From the NCBI GenBank assembly GCA_039707465.1, contig CM077643.1:248191919-248255918 (forward strand): a DNA stretch of 64,000 bases, in the 5' to 3' direction. This DNA comes from Rhabdophis nuchalis. Taxonomy: Eukaryota; Chordata; Lepidosauria; Squamata; Natricidae. The notes beneath the pieces were generated by a model. The model did not search any database. It was not told the origin of the DNA and saw nothing but the letters and a program-made list of their open reading frames with translations. Below are positions 12,340-23,209 of this stretch, piece after piece (positions within the stretch are counted from its first letter, which is position 1; each line of letters starts with the position of its first letter). Position numbers and translations under genes: made by a program.

Positions 12340-14040
12340 TTGGGAAAAAGTAGCATCTCAAATGATATAACTAGTTGTAATAGTTTAAAATGGCTAATTT
12401 TAATTATTGTATCCTTTTTCTATTCCATTTTCTTAAACTGTTTCTATTTCCAATCAATTATTTTTGAAACTATGAAGAGTTTCTAAATTATTATGCAAGC
12501 CTTCTTCAAAGCTAGTAAATGGATTCTGTAACAAATAATATGTTAGTCTCAATTATTGACTTTTCCAAAGCCTTTTGTAGCACTTGTAGCTTTAAAAAAA
12601 AAAATTAACAGTTCTTATTTTTGGTTATAATCCTAAGGAGTTTTCTGAGCCACCCCAGGTTTGCCTTTGATAATAATCTATTATTTTTTTATGTTCCATG
12701 TCTGTTGAAAGCATTTGAAGAGACTATCACTGGACAACGCAGACAGAAGTTTGGGTAGCCTTTAATATACTCTTTGGTTATTCTTTGAATTAGACTAATA
12801 TCCCCAAAGATTCCTGGATTACACCAAATATTTAAATCCTTTCCAGCAAGTTTTGGCAGTCTCATCCTCATTTTACATGATTTTTGGCAAAAGACCAGTT
12901 TAAACTTTTAGCAAGAGCAATCTTGTGTTTTTTCCCCTAGCAAGCATACAAAATGGTGCTAGAAAGAGATTAAAGAAGCTTGCTTCTCTGTTTGGTTTTA
13001 GAATGTACTAAATGATCGGGCACATCATTTTCATTTGCTCACTGACCTATTTCTCACTTTCCAAATTAATATACTAGCTAAGCAAAACAAAGTTATCCAA
13101 CTTATCATGGACCTTTCTGCATTCTGCATTGCAGGTCTGAGCTTGCAAAAATATGTATGCTACAAATAAAAACATCCAAAAATGGATCAGGTACATATAA
13201 ATAATGGTGGGATTTAAGTCAAATAAGATTGTATAATATGAAATCATGTACAAATAAAAGCGTATATAATAGCGTATAAAAGTCAATGCATATGTTCTTT
13301 TTATTGCAGTATGTGTGTTTTGAATTATGTCTGAGTGCATGCCAAACACATATTACTCAGTTATAGTTCATTCTTCTATCATGCAGTTCCCAACACACTG
13401 AGGCCAGGGAAATGCAGGCCTGATGAAAAAAAAAAATCCCCATCCATGTTTTGCAGCTTGGCATTTGGCTCTGTTAATCAGTCAATGCTGGTTGATGGCT
13501 AGAAGAAATATTTTCTTGACAGTTTTTGTTGGAATGCTGGACCTCTGATTATTGCATCCTTAGAGATAGGAGGAGCAAATCAGTATTGGAGAAACAGCGA
13601 CTGCCGCTTTCATCCTTCCTAGATGACAGGTTTCAGGTGACATTGGAAGATTCCACTTTGTCCCCAGGGGCAGAAGCATTGGCGGAATCCCAGAATTTCC
13701 CACATTGTCACCCTTATTATTCAATAGCTTCCAAACAAATGCCAAGCTGAGGAGCAGCACTTGTACAAACTCAGAAATCTAAGGTTCTTGGCTAGACAGA
13801 AGAAAGCAATAGCAAACTGCTTCTCTAGTAAAGCAATACAAAATACATGGCTGTATCTCCTAAGTCCATAGAAGCCAGCTTTACTGTTTTGTAACAATAA
13901 TCAGGAGACAAACACAGTGTCATTGATAGGAAAATAAGACCAGCCTCTTTTTCTCTTTCCCATATGGGCAAAGAGATGCCCTAGAACTTCTGAATCAAGG
14001 TCTGGAGGATTGAAGAGAAGCTAGCAAAGTAAAGCTTAAA
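12340..14040. other. AT-rich sequence without recognised genes
   Basis: No convincing exon or repeat was found. The overlapping opposite-strand frames near 13526-13760 lack domain-like features and are not called. Confidence 0.4.
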
Positions 14041-14044
14041 TTTG

Positions 14045-14585
14045 CCCTGTTTGAAGTATGATAGCTGTTCTGTCCTACGGCCTGTGAATAGCCCAGAACA
14101 CAGGCTTGGCTGTTTGCCACTGCTTAATTTCGAGATAACGAATTCTTTGGCTGAGAGCCCAGATAACTTATGTAATCCTAAATGAACAAACACGGCTAGA
14201 ATGCCAGATAGACTTTCTTGAATACTAATTCCAAACGGTTGTTTCCTGCAAATCTCCCTTCCCAATGTCTCACCTATAAGCTCTCTTGAGAGGGGCCACT
14301 CAACAACCACCTGATGCCTAATCACCATCTGTGAGCCTGCCTACGATGTAATTGCTGCCTCCGCCTCTCAGCCCTGCTCACTCTTGCATCATGGACAAAC
14401 TGCCTTTGATCCTTCCCACTGCTCCATGACCCAGGCACCTCCTGGTGGCCAACTAGCCTCTCTGATTCCTGCTGTGACTCTGAGCACTACCCAAGGTCTC
14501 CCTCATCTTCCAAAGCAGACTCATATGGTTCTTCGCTAGAAGAGTCCATCAGCAGCTGGATCACAACAGATAGCTCTAGTGACTC
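14045..14585 (-). repeat. Dispersed repeat family X, copy 1
   Basis: It aligns by eye with 52415-52850 in the same orientation. Shared blocks in order include 'gaggggccactcaacaacca'-like, 'agccctgctcactcttgcat'-like, 'gacccaggcacctcctggtg' and 'agaagagtccatcagcagct'. On the minus strand an acidic open-frame-like region (SSSEE-type) is followed by 'agcttataggtgagac', a TATA-like position. It may be an LTR or an LTR-retrotransposon segment, but the family was not identified. A CTCF-like core on the minus strand lies near 14440-14455. Confidence 0.5.
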
Positions 14586-14589
14586 TTCA

Positions 14590-16375
14590 GTTTCTCATAA
14601 GGTGCTGCCTACTAGGAACAATGGAGTATTGTAGGGAGTTTTGGGTTTACTTTATAGTCCTCCTTGTCTTTCATTCTAGTTTCTTAGCAATGATAGGAGT
14701 TTCCAACTTTTTTCTTTTTAAAGAAAAAGCATTATCTTTCTTTTATTTTTAAAGAAAAAAGTATTACCTTTAAAAAGGAACTCATTGAAGGAACAAAAAT
14801 ACTGAAAAAAGGTCTCAGTGTATGTGTTTTTTTCCATCACAAAAAGATGCAGTCTATTTGGCAGAAGGAATTTTGAATCTTCCAGAAGCCATATAAAAAT
14901 AATATTAAAAAAACAGACAAAAAATAAAAATAAAAAAACAGACTGTTGAAATGTGACGTTTAATATACTGTGTGAAGTCTGTCACACTCTAGCTAATCAA
15001 AGGTATACCCCTCTGCATTAGGGTTAGCAGCCTTATGAAAAGTAATCATCAATTGTGTTCGTGACATATATCATAAATGGCATTAAAATTGTCAGTTTAG
15101 TCCTCTGACTCTAAATTCAATACATTCAAACCTAAGTTGTAAACATTGCTGATCCTACTGTAATATTTCAGCAAGTGTATTAACAAGTCAAACAAGAAAG
15201 TAACCGGCAAATAACCAGAAAATGCCAAAGATTTGAACAAGAAAGAAAGGATGCTTTTACCTCAACAGAATCCTATTGCTTTCTAACCACTTCCCTGAAA
15301 CAATCCCATGGGCCATCCAGTTCACTACTTGAAAGGCTACATTAAATGTGATAAAATGCGTATAAGAGACTATGTCAAAACTAAGTCCAGCGCAGTTCTG
15401 CAAGATCCTAATGTTTTTCTAATTCCCTTGGAGAGGATGGTTCTTGAGGTTACACCGGGCTGCCTATAAGACTGATAATTTTTGACAGTTGCCCCTCCCC
15501 TCAAAAAGGGGGATATATTCATTGCCTCCTCACCAACAGGTCTTGTCAATTTATTTGCATTCTATTTGTAACTTCTAGGAGGAAGGCATAGCCATATGAA
15601 AGGGAGAATGTGCGAAGCCACAAACCTGGTTCAGAGGCTGGTCAGTCACTCTGGTGAGTATTTCATGTATATTCAGATCTTTTCACCCAAGAACCTAAGG
15701 CACAGTCAGATCTGTATGAGAATAATTGTACATGACAGTAAATCCACATTAACATTCAGTAATGCAAATAGAAAAAAATAAATATGTGACTCAAAAATCA
15801 GTTTCAGGCAGAACAGTTTTATACATGGTTGGTAGGGAAACATGCTCTCGATATTTTTATATTCTCAGCATTACAAACTGGCTCAGCTTAAAGGATTTAA
15901 ACATTTTGTTCACTGTAAAGAGAGTATCACAGCTGCAGAACTAAGCAAATTTTTAAAGAGCTGAATTCATGTTTTGATGAAAGAATCTATTTGTAGCAGC
16001 CTTATTTTTTTAAGCAACCTGCTGGGGCATAGGTATATTAGTTTTATAGAATTGCTTTTTCAAAATTACTTGATTTCAACATAGGTTGTACACAATGCAC
16101 CCTTTCTGAATGTAAGGTAAACAAATAATAGTTCTACATAAAATTGATTATAGACAGAGATTTCAATCTTTATTGAACTCCATGGGATTTGGTTATGATT
16201 AGAGATGTATAGAATTGTAATGTTTGTAAAGTTTACAGTATGGATGCTGATTTGGAAAATCTTTGATGTGAAGAATTTATTTACCTATCAATAATTCCAT
16301 AAAATATACAATTGGAAAATTATAGTCTAGACTAATATATAATATATAGTACGTAGTACATAGTACATAATATAA
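14590..16375. other. AT-rich sequence without recognised genes
   Basis: It contains A-rich runs at 14740-14945 and a TA-rich patch at about 16330-16380 that leads into the L2-A tail. No gene was recognised. Confidence 0.4.
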
Positions 16376-16377
16376 TA

Positions 16378-18769
16378 ATAAATATTTTTATTTTATTTTA
16401 TTAAATTTATACCCCACCCTTCTCCAAAATGGACCCAGGGCGGCGCACAGGAATATTAAAATACATACAAAAACATAAAAAATTTAAAAAACTTATTTGA
16501 TGAAAATCCTGTGCTAAAACCAAATTAAAATCCCCAAAATTTAAAACTATCTAAAAGTCATAATGGAGGTTACGTTAGGCCGGCTAGATGGAACAAATGT
16601 GTTTTTAGGCACTTGCGGAAGAGGCGGAGGTCAGAGATGGTGCGAAGTTCAGGGGGTAAGTCGTACCAAAGGGCTGGGCCCGCCACAGAGAAGGCATTCC
16701 CTTCCCCTGGGTGTCGCCAGTCGGCATTGTCCGGCCGACGGCACCCTGAGAAGGCCCTCTCTTGGGAGCGTATCGGTCTTAGGGATGTATGGGGCAGGAG
16801 ACGGTCTCGCATGTAACTAGGTCCCGAGCCATGGAGTGCTTTGAAGATGGTCATCAGAACCTTGAAGCGCACCCGAAAGACCACAGGAAGCCAGTGCAGC
16901 TCGCGCAGGATTGGTGTTATATGGGAGTGTCTGGGCGCTCCCGTGATCACCCGCGCGGCTGCATTCTGGACTAACTGCAGCTTTCGAGTGCACCTCAAGG
17001 GAAGCCCCATGTAGAGAGCATTACAGTAGTCCAGTCGAGACGTCACGAGTGCTTGAGTGACTGTACGCAGGGCATCCCGGTCCAGTAAGGGGCGCAATTG
17101 GCGCATCAGGTGTACCTGATGGAACGCCCCCCCGGCCACGGCCGCCACATGGTCCTCCATGGACAGCCGGGAATCCAGGAGGACACCCAAATTGCGCGCC
17201 CTCTCCACGGGGGCCGGTGTTTCGCCCCCAATGGCCAGAGTTGGAGTAATCTGGCTGAACAGGGGTGCCGGAAGCCACAGCCACTCAGTCTTGGACGGGT
17301 TGAGCCTGAGTTTGTTACTACCCATCTAGATCCAAACACCGGGACATCACCTCGGCGGCATTGTTGGGGTGGTCTGGGGTGGATATGTACAGCTGAGTAT
17401 CATCAGCGTACAGATGATATCCCACCCCAAAACCACGGATGATCTCACCCAGCGGCTTCATATATGTGTTGAATAGTAGGGGCGAGAGGACCGACCCCTG
17501 AGGAACCCCACATACGAGGGGTCTCGAGGCCGACCTCTGCCCCCCTGCCAACACATATTGCGACCGACCAGAGAGGTAGGACGAGAACCACCGCAAAACG
17601 GTGCCTCCCAGCCCCACCCCCCAGTCGGCGCAATAGGATACCATGGTTGATGGTATCAAAAGCCGCTGAGAGGTCTAATAGGACTAGGATAGAGGGATAT
17701 CCCCTATCCCGCGCCCTCCAGAGATCATCAACCAACGCGACCAATGCCGTCTCGGTGCTGTGACCGGGTCGGAAGCCGGACTGGCGTGGGTCTAGATAAT
17801 CAACTTCCTCCAAGTGTTGCGGAAACTGTTGAGCCACCACACTCTCTACAACCTTCACTAAAAAGTGAAGGTTGGAGACCGGACGATAGTTCTCTAATAA
17901 TGCTGGATCCAGGGACGGCTTCTTGAGGAGGGGCCTTACTATCGCCTCTTTCAAGACAGCAGGCAAGGACCCCTCACTCAAAGATGTGTTGACAATGCCC
18001 TGGAGCCAGCCTCGTGTCGTCTCCCAGGATGCCAGGACAAGCCAGGAGGGACACGGGTCCAATAAACATGTGGTAGCTCTAAGTCTCTTTGACAACTTGT
18101 CCATATCCTCGGTCGTAACAAAGTCAAACTCCTCCCAAGATGGTGTCTCAAGAACAGCCTCGGACCGTTCGACTGGACCACTGTCGATGGAGGGTAGTTT
18201 ATTCCGAATCCGAGTGATTTTCTCCTGCAGATAAATCCCAAATTCCTCTGCTCAACCCTGCAAAGGGGCTTCCCGCGGCCTCTGTTGAAGGAGGGAGTGG
18301 GTCACCCCAAACAGGACGGCAGGGCGGTTATCTGCGGATGCAATAAGGGTGGCACAATACTCGCGTTTGGCCACCCTTATCGCCACTAAGTAAGTCCTAA
18401 TATGGGCTCTCACTAGTGTTCAGTCGGCTTCGGAGCGAGAGGATCTCCATCTGCTCTCTAGGTGTCTCTTGTGGCGCTTCATCTCCCTCAGCTCCTCAGT
18501 GAACCAAGGAGCCTGGCTGATTCGTCGCCGCAAGAGAGGCCGCAAGGGCGCGACTTGGTCCAAGGCCCCCGTGGCCGCACTTAACCATGTGGCCACTAGG
18601 CCCTCAGTCGAGTCGCGGGGCAAGTCCACAGGAATTGGCCCAAGCTCCCTCTGGAACCTTACCAGGTCCATCAGGAGCCTGGGGCGGAACCATATAGGAA
18701 TATCAGGCTCCGCCTCCCCGCGGTGAGGTGCGGTGATCGGAAAGTCCAGCTGAAGGAGAGCGTGATCTG
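16378..18769 (-). mobile_element. L2-A LINE, 3' portion (interrupted by L2-B)
   Basis: This is the minus-strand 3' part of an old, near full-length L2 LINE. The 3' UTR and tail lie at 16378-16565 (on minus: ...CGCCCTGGGTCC..., 'gggtataaatttaataaaat'). The coding part runs from the stop near 16570 back to 18769, where homology to L2-B stops abruptly in the L2-B 3' tail. The missing 5' half reappears at 22135. L2-A and L2-B share orientation, so the younger copy landed inside an older relative. Confidence 0.9.
16570..18671 (-). pseudogene. L2-A ORF2 reverse transcriptase, broken
   Basis: The remnant of the L2-clade polyprotein is split into at least four frame segments on the minus strand: 18671-18420, 18104-17445, 17659-17318 and 17325-16570. 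Recognisable motifs are '[10 protein letters not shown]', '[15 protein letters not shown]', '[16 protein letters not shown]', '[13 protein letters not shown]', 'YHLYADDTQLYIS' (the YADD catalytic box) and the C-terminal 'FRVRFKVL..FKALHGSGP' block. Frameshifts around 17320 and 17650 and a decayed stretch at 18105-18419 rule out function. The intact L2-B frame is the reference used to place the breaks. Confidence 0.9.
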
Positions 18770-21700
18770 TAATAAATAATAAATAATAATAAAACTGAAT
18801 TTATTAACCGCTCCCTCTCCCCACAGGGACTCGGGGCGGTGCACAGGGAGAATAAAAACCATAAATATACAAAAATACATACAATTTAAAACAGATTAAA
18901 CAAACACCTGTGCTAAAATCCCATTAACTAAAAATCCCCACTCAATATAAATAAACAATTAAAAAACCCATAGAGAGAGAGACTACCCTAGGCCGGCCAG
19001 GCGGAAAAGATGTGTCTTTAGTTTCAGGCGGAAGGAGCGGAGGTCCGTGGTCGTTCTAATATCGGGGGGAAGGTCGTTCCAGAGGGCCGGGCCCGCCACA
19101 GAGAGAGCCCTTCCCCTGGGCGTCGCCCGCTGACAAAGTCTAGTGGACGGCACCCGGAGAAGTCCCTCTCTGTGGGAGCGAATCGGCCGTGAGGATGTGT
19201 GAGGCAGGATCCGATCCCGCAGGTAGCTAGGTCCCGAGCCATGGAGCGCTTTAAAGATGATAACCAGCACCTTGAAGCGCACCCGGAAGACGACAGGCAG
19301 CCAGTGCAGCTCGCGCAAGAGCGGTGTTACATGGGTAAACCTAGTGGTTCCCATAATTGCTCGCGCGGCTGCATTCTGAACTAACTGAAGCCTCCGGGTG
19401 CACCTCAAGGGGAGCCCCATGTAGAGGGAGTTGCAGTAGTCCAGTCGGGATGTCACGAGGGCATGAGTGACTGTGCGAAGGGCGTCCCGATCCAATAGGG
19501 GGCGCAATTGGCGAACCAGGCGAACCTGGTAAAACGCCCTCCTGGCCACGGCTGTCACTTGCTCTTCCATAGACAGCCGGGTATCCAGGAGGACTCCCAA
19601 ATTGCGCGCCCCATCCACAGGGGCAAGATGTTCGCCCCCTATGGCCAGCGTTGGAGAAAGCTGGTTGAATCGGGCAGCCGGAAACCACAGCCACTCGGTC
19701 TTGGTCGGGTTGAGCCTGAGTCCGTTACTTCCCATCCAGATCCGCACGGCTTCCAGGCACTGGCACATCACCGCTACGGCATCGTTGGGGTGGTTTGGGG
19801 TAGATATATACAGCTGAGTGTCATCAGCGTAGAGATGGTACTCTACCCCAAAACCACGGATGATCTCACCCAGCGGCTTCATGTATGCATTAAACAAGAG
19901 AGGCGAGAGGACCGACCCCTGAGGCACCCCACATGTGAGGGGTCTCGGGGTCGACCTCTGCTCTCCTGCCAACACAAATTGCGATCGGCCAGAGAGGTAG
20001 GAGGAGAACCACCGTAAAACGGTGCCTCCCACCCCCAACCCCCCCAGCCGATGCAATAGGATACCATGGTCGATGGTATCGAAAGCCGCCGAGAGGTCTA
20101 ATAGGACCAGGATGGAGGAACAACCCCCATCCCTGGCCCTCCAGAGATCATCCACCAACGCGACCAATGCCGTCTCGGTGCTATGCCCGGGCCGAAAGCC
20201 GGACTGGCGCGGATCTAGATAATCAACTTCCTCCAGGTGACGGGGAAACTGTTGTGCCACCACACTCTCGACAACCTTCGCCAGAAAGGGAAGGTTGGAG
20301 ACGGGACGATAGTTGGTTAAAAGAGCTGGGTCCAAAGAGGGCTTCTTAAGGAGGGGCCTCACCATAGCCTCTTTTAGGGAAGCAGGCAAGGAGCCCTCAC
20401 TCAAGGATGCGTTGACAACCTCTTGGAGCCAGCCTCGTGTCACCTCCCAGGATGCCAGTACAAGCCAGGAGGGACACGGGTCCAATAAACATGTGGTGGC
20501 TCGCAGTCGTCCACGTAACCTGTCCATATCCTCGGAAGCAACGGAGTCAAATTCCTCCCAAACAAGATCGGCCTCGTGGCATCCCACTGGGCCACGAATG
20601 GGGGCTAGCTCGTTCCGTATCTGAGCGGTTTTGTCCTGCAGAAAAGTCACAAATTCCTCTGCTCTACCCTGTAGCGGGGCTTCCCGCACCCTCTGTTGCA
20701 GGAGGGAACGGGTCACCCTAAACAGGGCGGCAGGGCGGTTTTCTGCGGATGCTATGAGAGTGGCGCAATGATGACGTTTGGCCACTCTCAGCGCCACAAT
20801 GTAAGTCCGTAAATGGGCTCTTACCTGTGTCCGGTCAGATTCGGAGCGAGTAGCCCTCCATCTTCCCTCTAGGCATCTCTTGCGGCGTTTCATCGCCCTC
20901 AGCTCCTCGGTAAACCAAGGAGCCGGGGCAGCTCGGCGCCGCAAGAGAGGCCGCAAGGGCGCGACCCGATCCAAGGCTCCCGCGGCCGCAGTATTCCATG
21001 CGGCCACGAGGTCCTCCATCGGGGCGCGGGTCAGGGGTACAGGAAGTGGCCCAAGCGCCGTCTGGAACCCAACAGGGTCCATCAGGCGCCTGGGGCGAAA
21101 CCAGATAGGAAGTTCTGGTTCCGCCTCCCCGCAACGGGGAGTAGCGGTCGGAAGGTCGAGTCGGAGAAGTGAGTGGTCTGACCATGACAAGGGTGTGATG
21201 ACTATATCCCCTATACCCAGATCACTCTTCCATTGGCCCGAGACAAAGATGAGATCCGGCGTATGTCCACCCTCGTGGGTGGGGCCTTGAATTAGTTGGG
21301 TCAGGTCCATGGCCGTCATGGAGGCCATGAACTCCCGAGCTGCCTCGGATGATTCGCCCAACGATGGCAGATTAAAGTCCCCCATGACTACAAGTCTGGG
21401 GGTCTCAACTGCCACCGTAGCGATCACCTCCAGGAGCTCGGGCAGGGCTGCTGCTACATAGCGGGGAGCCAGGTATACAACCAGCAAGCCCAACTGCCTC
21501 CCTAGGCCCCACTTCACGCAGAGGGACTCACAACCGGTAGTCTGAGGCACAATGGTCTCTCTCGGCTCAAGGCCTTCCTTGATAATGACCGCTACCCCAC
21601 CGCCCCTGCCTAGGGCCCGCGGCTGATGAAAAGCGCAGTAACCTGGTGGGCACATTTCGACGAGGGGAAGTCCTCCCTCGTGGCCCAACCAGGTCTCTGC

Positions 21701-22134
21701 AATTCCTACCAGGTCCGGCTCCCCCTCTGACACAAGGTCATGGACGAGGGGGGCTTTTTTGACCACGGACCTGGCGTTGCAAAACATCAGCCGCAGGCCC
21801 TGGCTCTGTATCCCCTGACCACCTAGCCTACGGGGGTTGTGGCACCCGACCGTTTGTAACCAACGGCCACGTGCCACCAACCGGGAGGATGGAACTTGTC
21901 TCCCCTCGGCCCTGCCCCTCCCCACGACCGTCTGGATTGATATGCCCTCCGGCGGACCAATTCGTAATTCCCCCCTCATATCGGATCCTTCCGTCTCCTC
22001 CCGTCGGCTACTGGTCCGGCCCCTTCTTTCATGTTGTTCTGTCTCTATCTGTCTATGCCCACCCCCCTCCCTGGGACCCCCTAAAATAACCAATAATTTA
22101 CCAATTAAAAATCCCCTAAGGCCGCGCTTCGCCC
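18770..22134 (-). mobile_element. L2-B LINE, nearly full length, nested in L2-A
   Basis: This non-LTR retrotransposon of the L2 clade sits on the minus strand. Its 3' tail is the AATA-type repeat at 18770-18795, followed upstream by the conserved 3' UTR (18796-18982). Its 5' end by homology is GGGCGAAGCG (reverse complement of 22125-22134); L2-A shows the same sequence at 23063-23072. It interrupts L2-A between 18769 and 22135 with only a few target bases lost and no clear long duplication. It is much less damaged than L2-A, so it is the younger insertion. GC content is far above the surrounding DNA. Confidence 0.92.
18983..22093 (-). CDS. L2-clade LINE ORF2: endonuclease plus reverse transcriptase
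   Basis: A single uninterrupted frame of 1036 codons. The product would nick genomic DNA and reverse-transcribe the element RNA at the nick (target-primed reverse transcription). The APE-type endonuclease covers residues about 100-315: FCNARS (104-109), AETW (132-135), MGDFN (237-241) and SDH (305-307). The linker is basic. The reverse transcriptase covers about 560-850: [50 protein letters not shown] and YADD (755-758). The C-terminal domain contains LQLVQNAAAR and FRVRFKVL. Codon 1 as given is TTG at 22091-22093; the first ATG is codon 39 (21977-21979), and the frame stays open to the 5' end of the element, so the true start is uncertain and slight 5' truncation is possible. All catalytic boxes seen by eye are intact, so it may encode active enzyme; activity is inferred. 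Confidence 0.93.
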   Translation of the reverse strand: MVILGGPREGGGHRQIETEQHERRGRTSSRREETEGSDMRGELRIGPPEGISIQTVVGRGRAEGRQVPSSRLVARGRWLQTVGCHNPRRLGGQGIQSQGLRLMFCNARSVVKKAPLVHDLVSEGEPDLVGIAETWLGHEGGLPLVEMCPPGYCAFHQPRALGRGGGVAVIIKEGLEPRETIVPQTTGCESLCVKWGLGRQLGLLVVYLAPRYVAAALPELLEVIATVAVETPRLVVMGDFNLPSLGESSEAAREFMASMTAMDLTQLIQGPTHEGGHTPDLIFVSGQWKSDLGIGDIVITPLSWSDHSLLRLDLPTATPRCGEAEPELPIWFRPRRLMDPVGFQTALGPLPVPLTRAPMEDLVAAWNTAAAGALDRVAPLRPLLRRRAAPAPWFTEELRAMKRRKRCLEGRWRATRSESDRTQVRAHLRTYIVALRVAKRHHCATLIASAENRPAALFRVTRSLLQQRVREAPLQGRAEEFVTFLQDKTAQIRNELAPIRGPVGCHEADLVWEEFDSVASEDMDRLRGRLRATTCLLDPCPSWLVLASWEVTRGWLQEVVNASLSEGSLPASLKEAMVRPLLKKPSLDPALLTNYRPVSNLPFLAKVVESVVAQQFPRHLEEVDYLDPRQSGFRPGHSTETALVALVDDLWRARDGGCSSILVLLDLSAAFDTIDHGILLHRLGGLGVGGTVLRWFSSYLSGRSQFVLAGEQRSTPRPLTCGVPQGSVLSPLLFNAYMKPLGEIIRGFGVEYHLYADDTQLYISTPNHPNDAVAVMCQCLEAVRIWMGSNGLRLNPTKTEWLWFPAARFNQLSPTLAIGGEHLAPVDGARNLGVLLDTRLSMEEQVTAVARRAFYQVRLVRQLRPLLDRDALRTVTHALVTSRLDYCNSLYMGLPLRCTRRLQLVQNAAARAIMGTTRFTHVTPLLRELHWLPVVFRVRFKVLVIIFKALHGSGPSYLRDRILPHTSSRPIRSHREGLLRVPSTRLCQRATPRGRALSVAGPALWNDLPPDIRTTTDLRSFRLKLKTHLFRLAGLG

Positions 22135-23072
22135 TGACAGGGGTGTGATGGCTAAATCCCCTATTCCCAGATCATGACTCCACTGTCCCGAGACGAAGAT
22201 GAGATCCAGGGTGTGTCCACCCTCGTGGATAGGGCCTAAAACTACCTAGGTCAGGCCCATGGCTGTCATGGAAGCCATGAACTCCCGAGCTGCACCAGAG
22301 GTTTCGCCTACCGACGGCAGGTTGAAGTCCCCCATGACTAACAGTCTGGGGGTCTCAACCGCCGCCTCGGCTATCACCTCTAGGAGCTCGGGCAGGGCTG
22401 TTGTTGCATAGCGAGGAGCCAGGTATACAACTAACACGCCCAACTGCCTCCCTAAGCCCCACTTCATGAGGAGGGACTCACACCCGGTCGTCTGAGGGAT
22501 CGTGGTCTCCTTCGGCTCAATACCTTCCCTAACCATAATCGCCACCCCCCCACCCCTCCCCAGGGCCCTAGGCTGATGGAAGGCTCGGTAGCCTGGTGGG
22601 TACATTTCCACGAGGGGTAGTCCTTCCTCGTGGCCCAACCAGGTTTCCGTGATACCCACCAGGTCCGGGTCCCCCTCTGACACAAGGTCATGGATGAGGG
22701 GGGCTTTTTGTATCACGGACCTGGCATTGGATAGCATCAGCCTAGGGCCCCAGGTCTGTGGTTCTTGCCCACCTAGTCTGCGATGGGAGCATGGGAGGTC
22801 GGAGCGCGTGACCGCCTGTAACCAGCGGCCATGGTCCTCCAACCGATGTCCATCCCATCTCCCACCACCCCTGCCCCTCCCCAAGACCGAATTGATGGAG
22901 AATACCTCAGTGGAAGTGACCCCCCCTTCTCCCTCCTCCGTTTCTCTACTTCCTCCGGCCGGCCTTATAATTTGGCGTCCCCCCATCTGACTATCCCCTC
23001 CCTCCTCCCTGGAACCCCCTAAAAGCCGAATTAAAAAATTAAAAAGGAACCCCCTGAGTTTGCGCTTCGCCC
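22135..23072 (-). mobile_element. L2-A LINE, 5' portion
   Basis: This continues L2-A beyond the nested L2-B. The plus strand resumes at 'tgacaggggtgtgatggcta', the counterpart of 21185-21204 in L2-B, exactly where the 3' portion at 18769 broke off. The 5' end is set at 23072 by matching the L2-B terminus. GC-rich sequence with an open minus-strand frame continues to about 23200, so the true 5' end may lie farther right. Confidence 0.88.
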
Positions 23073-23196
23073 ACCTCTCAGGAGCAATCAGTCCATCCTC
23101 GAGGTGGGCCCGTGTTAGACAAGGGGGCCAGGCCTGCGAGAGCGGAGACTCCCACAGGCAAAGGAGATCACGCCTAGAATACATCACTAAAAACAC
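22246..23196 (-). pseudogene. L2-A ORF2 N-terminal endonuclease, truncated by stop
   Basis: A 316-codon frame encodes the L2 N-terminal region and most of the endonuclease domain: 'LSNARSVIQKAPLIHDL', 'ITETWLGHEEG' and 'VMGDFNLPSVGE' are visible. It ends at a stop just after 'MTAMGLT', before the SDH motif that the same domain has in L2-B. The first about 40 codons extend beyond the L2-B 5' end and may be real L2 5' sequence or flank. The rest of the frame lies at 16570-18671. Confidence 0.85.
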
Positions 23197-23209
23197 AGAG
23201 GTTGTCCAT

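Noticed and set aside
19508..20017. 169-codon plus-strand frame
   Set aside because: It is the antisense shadow of the intact L2-B ORF2.
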